Assembly (NCBI GenBank): GCA_023435325.1
Contig: JAEYRT010000023.1
Location: 1 to 7,004, forward strand
Direction of reading: 5' to 3'
DNA: 7,004 nt
From: Pseudomonadota bacterium
Lineage (GTDB): Bacteria; Pseudomonadota; Gammaproteobacteria; Burkholderiales; Burkholderiaceae_C
Shown here: piece by piece, positions 1 to 6,686 of the stretch
Numbering within the stretch: the stretch's first letter is position 1
How the letters are laid out: every line of letters starts with the position of its first letter
The notes under the pieces: model-generated
What the model was told of the DNA's origin: nothing
The model's database searches: none
What the model saw: the letters and a program-made list of their open reading frames with translations, nothing else
Program-made: the position numbers and the translations under genes

Positions 1-2509
1 GCTGACCACTGTCCTGCAGCAAATCGGCGTAGGCCAGGCGGCTGATGATGGCCATCTGCTCCTGCGTGCCATAGCTGAGCGTAGCCACCTCGCCTGCCAC
101 ACGCCGGGCAGCGGAATCCTGACCCTGCGCCAGCACAACATGGGGCACCAGCTGCGCATCCAGCTCCATCTGTGCGCCGGGCAGCAGCAGCTGCAGGTAA
201 TGCTGCATGCGCGCTTCCAGGGGTGCCTGCAGACGACGCAGGGCGGCTACGCGCTTGGCTTTGAGGCGCTCCACCAGCAGTTGCAATGCCTCGCAACGCT
301 GGGCAATGTCCGCCGCACTGTGCTGCGCATGCGTCAGCGCGGCCTGCGTCTGTGCGCAACTCTCTTCCAAGCCCTGGGCTCCGGCCTGCTCCAAGGCGGC
401 GCGCAGACTGGCCATACGCACCTCGCGCTGCTGTACCTGCTGGGCATGGGCTGCCAGACTGCGCTCCAAACGCTGCTGGTCCTGTTCGGCAAAGCGTACA
501 TCCACCGCTTCCAGCGCCTGCGCGTATTGCGCTACCTGCTGCTCGCACTGTATGCGCTGGGCTTGCAGCAAGGCCGCCTCGTGCTCGGCCTGCTGCAGGC
601 GCTGCTGCTGTCCAGGGTCCTGCAATTGATGCAGCGCCACCGCGTGCTCCTGGTTCGCGTTATCCAGATTCTGCTGCGCCAGCGCCAGTTGCTGACGTGC
701 ATCGTGTTCCTGGTGCCGTGCCTCGTCGCACTGTGCCTGGGCTGCACGCAAAGCAGCCTGCGCCTGCTGCCAATCCATGCCCGCCTCCACCTGCGGCAGG
801 GCCTCCAGCTCGCCCTGGAGCTGCTGCAGCTGTTGCTGTGCGGTCTGACATTGCAGCTTGAGAGCATCCACGCCCTGTGGCGCATGGGCCTGCAACAACT
901 GCTGCGCCAATTGCTGTTGCGCCAGCACTTGCTGATATTGCTCCAACACGGTTTGCGCCTGCGCCACACTGTCCAGCTGCAAGGTCTGCAAGGCTTGCGA
1001 AAGCACCTGCTGTGCCTGCTGCAGGCGCTGGGCGGCAGCCGCCACATCTTCTCCGCCGGGTGTGATGGTCAAAGTCCCACCTCCCGGTAATTGCAATTGC
1101 GTGGCGTGGGTCAGCCATTGCTGCCCCTGCCCCTGCCACTGTCCGCCATGTGTGGCCGATTGCCAGAGCAGCCGCTGCCCCTCGGGCAGCGCAAACTGCA
1201 GTTGGGTCGCCACCGCCTCATGCTGCATGCGGGCACGCAGCACGGCTTCTTCGTGTTTGCGCAGCTGAAGCAGATCGGCCTTTTCCACGCGCTGTGCAGG
1301 CAATTGCTGCGCCAGCTGCTCCAGTTGTTCCAATACCTGGCGGGCCTGTGACCAAGCCTGATCCAATTGCTGCACGCGGACTTGCTGTTCGTGCACACGC
1401 TGCACCAGCTGCTGGCGCTGGCGCAGCTGCTCGGCCTGCTGCATGGTCTGCAAAGACTGTTCCTGCTGGGACCGTGCCTGTGCATAGCCTTGTGCAGCCC
1501 GGGCATGCTGCTGCTCGGCCTGCTCTTTTGCGCGCTGGGCGCTGTCAATATTGCGGACACGGCGCTGCAGCTCTTCCTTGCGCTGCTGGTGTTGCAGCAG
1601 CACCTGCGCCATGACTTGCAACTGGCGGTCTACATGGCGCAACTGTTCGCTGGCCTGCGCATGGGCAAGCTGCATCTCACGCGCCTGCACCAGCTTTTGC
1701 CTGGCCTGCGCCAGCGCCTGTGTCCATTGCGCCTCCAGTTGCTGCTCCCTGTCTTGCTGTGCCTGCTGCTGCAAGACCTCCAGCTCGTCCACCTGGTTGC
1801 GGTACTCTTCGATCTGTTGCTGCTGTTCCTGCACTTGGCTGCGCAAGGCGTCGATGCGCTCGAGCAGCTGTGCATAACTGCCCACAGGTTTGCCACTTTT
1901 ACCGATGAACTGCAAAAGCTCAGCCTCCAGCTGGGCGATCAGACCATCCCCAGCAGTGGATGCCAGGCTGCCCGCGCTGCAGGCATGTTCAGACTGAGCA
2001 TGCAGCGCCTGATGCAGATGGGTGGCCGCAAAACCCACACTTTGCGTGAAACGGGCGTGGTCGGCGCCCTGCTCCACCCACAGCAGGCCAGGCACCCCCC
2101 AATGGTCGGCCTTGCTGCCACGGGCGGCAAAGCCAAAGCCCAACCGCTGGGCCAGATAGTCTTCGGCAGCTTCTTCGCTATGCGTTTGCCCGCCTGCCTG
2201 CAAATCGCAGCGTTTGCGCTTCAGAAAGGTCTTGGTCAAGCGGTGCTGCACCCCCTGCAGCACAAAGTCCACTTCCACCGTCGGAGCCGCACCCGTGTTG
2301 CCCAGTGGCAGCAAATCAGCCGCCGTGGCATTGGAGCTATAGCGGTCCAGAAAAGCCGCACGCACGGCGCGATGCAAGGTGCTTTTGCCCACCCCATTGG
2401 GCCCAGCAAGAATATTGAGCCCCGGCGCGAGGTCGGTCAGCTCCAGCTGTTCGAACTTGCGCAACTGCGCCACGCGCAAGCGCTGGACATACATCAGAGG
2501 CAGGCTCAT
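1..2509 (-). CDS. SbcC/Rad50/YhaN-like coiled-coil AAA ATPase, partial (C-terminus beyond window)
   Basis: Probable ATPase subunit of a nuclease-ATPase complex acting on DNA ends, partner of the phosphoesterase encoded just upstream. I translated the frame codon by codon from ATG at 2509 down to position 2: 836 residues, no stop. It is partial because it runs off the left edge. Visible parts in order: Walker A GPNGVGKST (residues 36-44); Q-loop region with WVEQG (144-148); a long coiled coil from about 195 to 436; a Gly/Trp-rich non-coil segment (about 437-490, with TLTITPGGED); a second coil (about 490-770); then the ABC signature LSYGTQEQ (811-818). Walker B and the D-loop should follow outside the window. 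The GTxEQ form of the signature and the central Gly-rich segment resemble YhaN-type ATPases more than E. coli SbcC. No CxxC zinc hook is visible. About 27% of residues 257-436 are Gln (48 of 180). The start is supported by an AGGGAG ribosome binding site and a 4-base overlap with the upstream gene. The general family is secure; the subfamily is less so. Confidence 0.93.
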   Translation of the reverse strand, partial: MSLPLMYVQRLRVAQLRKFEQLELTDLAPGLNILAGPNGVGKSTLHRAVRAAFLDRYSSNATAADLLPLGNTGAAPTVEVDFVLQGVQHRLTKTFLKRKRCDLQAGGQTHSEEAAEDYLAQRLGFGFAARGSKADHWGVPGLLWVEQGADHARFTQSVGFAATHLHQALHAQSEHACSAGSLASTAGDGLIAQLEAELLQFIGKSGKPVGSYAQLLERIDALRSQVQEQQQQIEEYRNQVDELEVLQQQAQQDREQQLEAQWTQALAQARQKLVQAREMQLAHAQASEQLRHVDRQLQVMAQVLLQHQQRKEELQRRVRNIDSAQRAKEQAEQQHARAAQGYAQARSQQEQSLQTMQQAEQLRQRQQLVQRVHEQQVRVQQLDQAWSQARQVLEQLEQLAQQLPAQRVEKADLLQLRKHEEAVLRARMQHEAVATQLQFALPEGQRLLWQSATHGGQWQGQGQQWLTHATQLQLPGGGTLTITPGGEDVAAAAQRLQQAQQVLSQALQTLQLDSVAQAQTVLEQYQQVLAQQQLAQQLLQAHAPQGVDALKLQCQTAQQQLQQLQGELEALPQVEAGMDWQQAQAALRAAQAQCDEARHQEHDARQQLALAQQNLDNANQEHAVALHQLQDPGQQQRLQQAEHEAALLQAQRIQCEQQVAQYAQALEAVDVRFAEQDQQRLERSLAAHAQQVQQREVRMASLRAALEQAGAQGLEESCAQTQAALTHAQHSAADIAQRCEALQLLVERLKAKRVAALRRLQAPLEARMQHYLQLLLPGAQMELDAQLVPHVVLAQGQDSAARRVAGEVATLSYGTQEQMAIISRLAYADLLQDSGQ

Positions 2510-3624
2510 GCCGCAGCTCCCTGCTGTTGACGGAACAAGCGAGCCGATAGCAGTTGCAAGGCAGCTTGCGCACGGGTGTCACCTGTGGCACTTTCGGCAC
2601 GCAGCTCGGCCAGCAACTCCCCCACATAGCCATCGGCTTGCAACTGTGCCACATCGTCATCTGTCGGCGCCAAGCGCAGATCCTGCACATCCACATTCAG
2701 ATAGCGCACGCGTGCTTCTGCCGCAGCGATGACCTGCTGCAGGCGTTCGTGCTGTATGCAATCCAGCTCACCCTGCACTTGCAGTTGCACCACATCCTGG
2801 CCTGCCAAAGGGGCCAGCCCTGCTGCCAGTGCATCCACGTCGGCCGCAAAGTGCACCGCTGCTGTGATGCGCTGCCAGCGGTATTGCGCCACAGGCAGGC
2901 GCTCGACCTGCGGCGAGGCACCCGGTGCAGCAATGTCCACCAGCAGGGCATATCCGGGTTCGTTGTTGGGGAAACGGTCAGGCTCTGGCGTGCCGCTGTA
3001 GGCCATGTGTGGGGTTACCTGCTTGACGCCATGCCAGTCGCCCAGCGCCAGCCAATCCAGGCGTGCAGTCTCGCAGCGGGTGGCAGCAATCGGGTTGGCG
3101 GAATCAATGCCCTCGTGCAACAGCCCTTGCACGCTGCCATGGGCCAAGCCGATGCGCAGCAGGCCTTCGGGCGTGTCAGCACCATCCATCCACGCCGTCA
3201 GGTCATGGTAGGTATGGCGCTGGGTCAAGGGCGCAGGCAGCACAGCAAAGCCCTGTCCCGCAAAGACATGCACTTGCGGCTGCATCAGCAAATGCACATT
3301 CGCGGGCACACATTGCAGGCGCTGGGCACGGGTCCACACGCTTTCAGCCAATGCTGCATCGTGGTTGCCTGCAATCAGCAGCCAGGGTCCGGCAAAACCT
3401 TGCAGGCACTGGAACAGACGACGGATGGTTTTGTCGGAAACGGTTTGTGCATCCCATACATCGCCAGCCACCAGCACCGCGTCCACCGCATGCGCTGTGG
3501 CAAGCTGCGACAGTCTTTGCACGGCGGTGAAGCGCGCTTCCGCCAGCAGCGGCGCAACTTCAGGATCCAAGCTGGTGTAGGCGCGACCAATTTGCCAGTC
3601 GGCGGTATGCAGAAAACGGGGCAC
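2506..3624 (-). CDS. SbcD/Mre11/YhaO-like metallophosphoesterase (DNA repair exonuclease subunit)
   Basis: Calcineurin-like phosphoesterase of 372 residues, expected to be the metal-dependent nuclease subunit working with the downstream ATPase. Phosphoesterase motifs appear in order: HTADWQIG (6-13), AGDVWD (53-58), GNHD (86-89), AHG (161-163), GDWHG (195-199), then the YSGTPEPDRF segment (209-218) usual in SbcD/YhaO proteins. The remainder (about 240-372) would be the capping and ATPase-binding region and has no motif I recognise. Two positions that are metal-binding His in Mre11 differ: motif I reads DWQ instead of DxH, and motif V reads GDWH instead of GHxH. Asp9, Asp55, Asn87, His88, His162 and His198 are kept. 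The start is GTG: the conserved FLHTADW begins at residue 4, no ATG lies nearby, and an AAGAGAGGAA ribosome binding site sits upstream. The stop overlaps the ATPase start as ATGA, so translation is probably coupled. The family is certain; retained nuclease activity is inferred. Confidence 0.95.
   Translation of the reverse strand: MPRFLHTADWQIGRAYTSLDPEVAPLLAEARFTAVQRLSQLATAHAVDAVLVAGDVWDAQTVSDKTIRRLFQCLQGFAGPWLLIAGNHDAALAESVWTRAQRLQCVPANVHLLMQPQVHVFAGQGFAVLPAPLTQRHTYHDLTAWMDGADTPEGLLRIGLAHGSVQGLLHEGIDSANPIAATRCETARLDWLALGDWHGVKQVTPHMAYSGTPEPDRFPNNEPGYALLVDIAAPGASPQVERLPVAQYRWQRITAAVHFAADVDALAAGLAPLAGQDVVQLQVQGELDCIQHERLQQVIAAAEARVRYLNVDVQDLRLAPTDDDVAQLQADGYVGELLAELRAESATGDTRAQAALQLLSARLFRQQQGAAA
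2507..2522 (-). promoter_or_regulatory. Ribosome binding site and ATGA overlap coupling the phosphoesterase and ATPase genes
   Basis: On the minus strand AGGGAG (2522-2517) lies 7 bases before the ATG at 2509, inside the last codons of the phosphoesterase gene. The ATG overlaps that gene's TGA stop (2508-2506) as ATGA. This fixes the ATPase start and is a usual sign of translational coupling and matched subunit production. Confidence 0.8.
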
Positions 3625-3642
3625 GGCTGCCGTTCCTCTCTT
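3622..3642 (-). promoter_or_regulatory. Ribosome binding site for the GTG-started phosphoesterase
   Basis: AAGAGAGGAA (3642-3633 on the minus strand) contains AGGA 9 bases before the GTG at 3624. It supports the GTG start in the absence of any suitable ATG. The 60-base gap to the upstream gene (3625-3684) shows no hairpin followed by T residues in the minus direction, so read-through from the J-domain gene is plausible. Confidence 0.7.
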
Positions 3643-3684
3643 GTCTGTAGTCTGAGTTTTTGTTGTGGCGATCAGTGTGGACGC

Positions 3685-4764
3685 TTAGCGCTGGGCGCGC
3701 AACCATTCACCAAGCATTTCAGGCTGGTGCTGCAAGAACACAGCCGCTTGCTGCAATTGCGTCACCTGTTGCTGCAAACCTCGGACATGCTGGCGCAACA
3801 GCCCCGGCATTTTGTGTGGGGCATGCCGTTGGCGCGAATCCAGTCCCAACATCTCAGCCAGCGCAGCTTCGCTGTCGCGCGCAGCCTGCTGCAGTTGCTT
3901 CAGCTGCTCTTGCAACACCTGCTGGAAGCGCAACAAATGCGCGTCCTGCAATTGCGCCATGCGACTGGCATCGAGTTGCTCGATCTCCCATTGCAACTCC
4001 AGCAGCGCCAGTAGGTCATCGGCTTCATAGGCCTGATTCACCCGCTGCATCCACTGCGTTTTGCGCGCACGAACTTGGGCATCGGGTTCACGGTCCGGGT
4101 GCAAGCTGCTGACCAGCTTGCGGTACACGGCTTTGACCGAGGGCTTGGCTGCTTGCTGCGCTGCCTGAGCTTTGCGCCGGGCTTGCTGACGCTGGCGCTG
4201 TTGCTGGTAGGCCGCACGTTCACGTTCAGCCTGTGCCTGGGCGGCTTGCGTTTGCGCTTCGACATAAGCTGCCACAGCTTCTGGATCGTCCCAGTCCATT
4301 TCTTCTGCAGCATCAGCCCCTACCGCAGATGCTGACACTGCTGGTGAGGTCTGGGTCTGCACCTGCACCTGTGGCGCGTAACGCGCATGCAACTCTGCCA
4401 AAGTGGCACGCAACGGGCCTGCAGGGGCTTGCTCGGCCCCGGCTGCACACAGATCGACAATCAGCTGCTCCAGCGTCTGGCGATCAAGCTTGCCCATGCT
4501 GTGCGCCGACCATTGGTCCAGCTGCTGTGCCAGTCTGGCCTGTGCTTGCCACTGTTGATCGAGCAATGGCCGCACCTGTTTGGCATAGCGCGTGTGCACC
4601 TCCTGCGTGGCTTGCTGCCAGGCCTGCCAATGCTGACGAGCCTGTTCCAGCTGCACAAGCAAGCGATTGAAAGCTTGTTGCGCTTCGCTCAAAGGCTGCC
4701 CGGGCGAGGCTGGGTGGATATGGAGCAGCTGCGTGGACAAAACGGGCGCGTGAAAGAAAGCCAT
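3685..4764 (-). CDS. J-domain (DnaJ-like) protein with Gln-rich coiled coil
   Basis: A 359-residue protein with a divergent J-domain inside an otherwise helical, Gln/Ala-rich chain (65 Gln in 359). Numbering from the ATG at 4764, the J-like part lies at about 208-252: the helix-II-like VYRKLVSSLHPDRE carries the HPD motif (222-224), followed by a helix-III-like MQRVNQAYEADDLLALLELQ stretch. The usual helix I is not recognisable; a Gln/Arg/Ala-rich helix takes its place. Residues about 25-125 and 285-345 look like coiled coil. There is no G/F region, zinc finger or DnaJ C-terminal domain, so this is not DnaJ itself but a specialised J-protein that may stimulate an Hsp70 for a particular client. 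No signal peptide or membrane segment is seen, so it is probably cytosolic. It is the first gene of the run into the phosphoesterase and ATPase genes. The start is uncertain: an in-frame GTG at 4818 would add 18 residues, but I prefer the ATG because it leaves room for a divergent promoter. Neither start has a good ribosome binding site. Confidence 0.85.
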   Translation of the reverse strand: MAFFHAPVLSTQLLHIHPASPGQPLSEAQQAFNRLLVQLEQARQHWQAWQQATQEVHTRYAKQVRPLLDQQWQAQARLAQQLDQWSAHSMGKLDRQTLEQLIVDLCAAGAEQAPAGPLRATLAELHARYAPQVQVQTQTSPAVSASAVGADAAEEMDWDDPEAVAAYVEAQTQAAQAQAERERAAYQQQRQRQQARRKAQAAQQAAKPSVKAVYRKLVSSLHPDREPDAQVRARKTQWMQRVNQAYEADDLLALLELQWEIEQLDASRMAQLQDAHLLRFQQVLQEQLKQLQQAARDSEAALAEMLGLDSRQRHAPHKMPGLLRQHVRGLQQQVTQLQQAAVFLQHQPEMLGEWLRAQR

Positions 4765-4780
4765 GGCGAGCGATTGTGCG

Positions 4781-4794
4781 GGATGCGCGCATCC
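4781..4794. repeat. Perfect 14-bp palindrome GGATGCGCGCATCC
   Basis: The 14 bases equal their own reverse complement. They sit 16 bases upstream of the ATG of the J-domain gene, in the divergent gap. They could be an operator for a dimeric regulator or, in RNA, a small hairpin in the leader of the J-domain mRNA. No regulator is recognised. If the GTG at 4818 were the true start, the palindrome would lie inside coding sequence. Confidence 0.6.
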
Positions 4795-4809
4795 ATAGCC
4801 CCCCACAAG

Positions 4810-4823
4810 GCCAAACACTTGGC
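4810..4823. repeat. Short inverted repeat GCCAA-ACAC-TTGGC
   Basis: Two perfect 5-base arms around a 4-base centre, about 40 bases before the FAD gene start and close to the middle of the divergent gap. Its position would suit an operator controlling either direction, but arms this short can occur by chance. Confidence 0.35.
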
Positions 4824-4863
4824 GCTACGATGCGGCATCTTTTTGCTTGATCACTACAAGCCC

Positions 4864-6648
4864 ATGATTCGCATTGCAGAACTCAAAGTCCCTCTTTCGG
4901 CCCTCGAATATCACCCCGAGAACCATACCGAATACCACCCGGAAGCCGCATTGCGCGCCCAAGCCGCGCAGCGCCTGGCAGTGGCACCAGAGGCCATTGG
5001 CCAGCTCACCGTACACAAACGCAGCTTTGATGCGCGCAACAAATCCGAGTTGCTGGCAGTCTACATCGTGGACATCACCCTGGCCGACGCCAGCCAGGAA
5101 GCCGCATTGCTGGCCCAGTTTGCTGATCACCCCCACGTCAATCCCACGCCTGATATGACGTGGAAGCCCGTGGGCCAGGCACCCACCGATCTGCAACACC
5201 GCCCGGTGGTGGTGGGCTTTGGCCCCTGCGGCATGTTTGCGGCCCTGGTGTTGGCGCAGATGGGTTTCAAGCCCATCGTGCTCGAACGCGGCAAGACCGT
5301 GCGCGAACGCACCAAGGACACCTGGCGCCTGTGGCGCAAGCGTGAACTGACACCGGAGTCCAACGTGCAATACGGCGAAGGCGGCGCAGGCACCTTCTCG
5401 GACGGCAAGCTTTACAGCCAGATCAAGGATCCGCGCCATCTGGGCCGCAAGGTACTGACCGAGTTCGTGACCTATGGCGCCCCGCCTGAAATTCTGTACG
5501 CAGCCCACCCGCATATCGGCACCTTCAAGCTGGTGAAGCTGGTGGAAGGTATCCGCGAGGAAATCAAGCGCCTGGGCGGGGAAATCCGCTTCGAGCAGCG
5601 TGTCACCGATGTGGTTGTCGAAGGTGAAGGGGATGAGCGCCATGTCACGGCTTTGCAAGTGCTCAACCAGGCCACAAGCGAAAGCTATACGCTGCAGACC
5701 GACCACGTCGTCATGGCGCTGGGTCACAGCGCGCGCGACACCTTCACCATGTTCTACGAGCGTGGTGTGCACATGGAGGCCAAGCCCTTCTCCGTGGGTT
5801 TCCGTATCGAGCATCCCCAAAGCGTGATCGACAAGGCCCGCTGGGGCAAAAATGCCGGGCATCCGCTGCTGGGCGCGGCCGACTACAAGCTCGTGCACCA
5901 CGCCAAGAATGGCCGTGCGGTCTACAGCTTTTGCATGTGCCCCGGTGGCACCGTGGTGGCGGCCACCAGCGAACCCGAGCGTGTGGTGACCAACGGCATG
6001 AGCCAGTACTCGCGTGCCGAACGCAATGCCAATGCCGGCATGGTCTGCGCCATCGAACCTTCGGACTACCCGCAAGACGTCAAATCGTTTGCCTGGGCAT
6101 TCGACGGCAAGACCTTCGGCGTGGAAAACCAGACCCCTGGCAGCTGCCACCCGCTGTCCGGCGTGGTGTTCCAGCGCCAGCTTGAATCCAAGGCCTATTT
6201 GCTTGGTGGCCGCAATTACAACGCACCGGGCCAGCTGGTGGGTGACTTCATCACCGGCAAGGCTTCGACCGATGTGGGCACTGTGCCCCCCTCCTACAAG
6301 CCCGGCATCACCTGGTGCAATCTGCACCACGCTCTGCCTGCATTTGCCATCGAAGCCATGCGCGAGGCGCTGCCCGCCTTTGGCAAAAAGATTCGCGGTT
6401 ACGACATGCATGACGCCGTGCTGACTGGCGTGGAAACCCGCACCTCTTCGCCGGTCAAGATCGCACGCGGTGCCAACTTCCAAAGCGTGAACACGCGCGG
6501 CCTGTACCCCGCCGGGGAAGGTGCCAGTTACGCGGGTGGCATTTTGTCGGCCGGTGTGGATGGCATCAAGGTCGGGGAAGCTGTGGCCTGCGCCATTCTG
6601 GGCGTCGATGTACCCTCTTCTGGCGTGCGCAACTCCGGCGCTTATTGA
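4864..6648 (+). CDS. FAD-dependent oxidoreductase, COG2509 type (uncharacterised dehydrogenase family)
   Basis: A complete 594-residue flavoprotein of a widespread bacterial family whose substrate is, to my knowledge, not established. Residues 1-100 form an N-terminal domain typical of the family, beginning MIRIAELKVPL. The dinucleotide-binding Rossmann motif is VVVGFGPCGMFAAL (about 115-128), with the ribose-binding Glu at 141 (VLERG). The family hallmark GEGGAGTFSDGKL follows (171-183), then a CMCPGG segment (357-362). Near the C-terminus LYPAGEGASYAGG and the residues after it (547-575) form the second FAD-contacting motif. No signal peptide or membrane segment is seen, so it is probably cytosolic. 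The frame is open upstream to 4387, but that part is antisense to the J-domain gene; the ATG at 4864 matches the usual family N-terminus. The ribosome binding site is weak. The VUT-family transporter gene begins 38 bases after the stop with no terminator between, so the two may be co-transcribed. The family call is firm; the reaction is unknown. Confidence 0.93.
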   Translation: MIRIAELKVPLSALEYHPENHTEYHPEAALRAQAAQRLAVAPEAIGQLTVHKRSFDARNKSELLAVYIVDITLADASQEAALLAQFADHPHVNPTPDMTWKPVGQAPTDLQHRPVVVGFGPCGMFAALVLAQMGFKPIVLERGKTVRERTKDTWRLWRKRELTPESNVQYGEGGAGTFSDGKLYSQIKDPRHLGRKVLTEFVTYGAPPEILYAAHPHIGTFKLVKLVEGIREEIKRLGGEIRFEQRVTDVVVEGEGDERHVTALQVLNQATSESYTLQTDHVVMALGHSARDTFTMFYERGVHMEAKPFSVGFRIEHPQSVIDKARWGKNAGHPLLGAADYKLVHHAKNGRAVYSFCMCPGGTVVAATSEPERVVTNGMSQYSRAERNANAGMVCAIEPSDYPQDVKSFAWAFDGKTFGVENQTPGSCHPLSGVVFQRQLESKAYLLGGRNYNAPGQLVGDFITGKASTDVGTVPPSYKPGITWCNLHHALPAFAIEAMREALPAFGKKIRGYDMHDAVLTGVETRTSSPVKIARGANFQSVNTRGLYPAGEGASYAGGILSAGVDGIKVGEAVACAILGVDVPSSGVRNSGAY

Positions 6649-6686
6649 GATCTCCAGGTCAACGAGCCACGAACAAGGATCTGCTG

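Larger units (their letters stand above)
4765..4863. promoter_or_regulatory. Divergent intergenic region, probable promoters for both transcription units
   Basis: About 99 bases separate the minus-strand J-domain gene (ATG at 4764) from the plus-strand FAD gene (ATG at 4864), so promoters for both directions should lie here or just inside the gene ends. I see no convincing paired -35/-10 boxes. TACGAT (4826-4831) is a weak plus-strand -10 candidate without a good -35; TATGGA on the minus strand (near 4797-4792) is equally weak. The region holds a perfect 14-bp palindrome and a 5-bp-arm inverted repeat, listed separately. The call rests mainly on gene orientation. Confidence 0.5.

Noticed and set aside
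1..2509. Naming the genes sbcC and sbcD
   Set aside because: The missing zinc hook, the GTQEQ signature and the altered metal ligands point away from classical SbcCD, so only the general family is given.
1367..2530. 387-codon plus-strand frame, and the similar one at 140-1090
   Set aside because: Both are antisense to the ATPase gene, which has Walker A, Q-loop and ABC signature motifs. The Leu-rich products are the complement of Gln-rich coiled coil and not a membrane protein.
3625..3684. Possible terminator at the TTTTTG run
   Set aside because: The T run is on the plus strand, where no gene ends, and no stable GC hairpin precedes it; in the minus direction it is an A run.
2554..4014. 486-codon plus-strand frame
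   Set aside because: It runs antisense across the phosphoesterase gene, the intergenic gap and part of the J-domain gene in the same register, with no family features.
4765..4818. GTG at 4818 as start of the J-domain protein
   Set aside because: It would add 18 residues without family features, has no ribosome binding site and would leave only 45 bases for divergent promoters. Not fully excluded.
4387..4863. Upstream extension of the flavoenzyme to 753 residues
   Set aside because: The extra 159 codons are antisense to the J-domain gene and show no domain; the family starts near MIRI at 4864.
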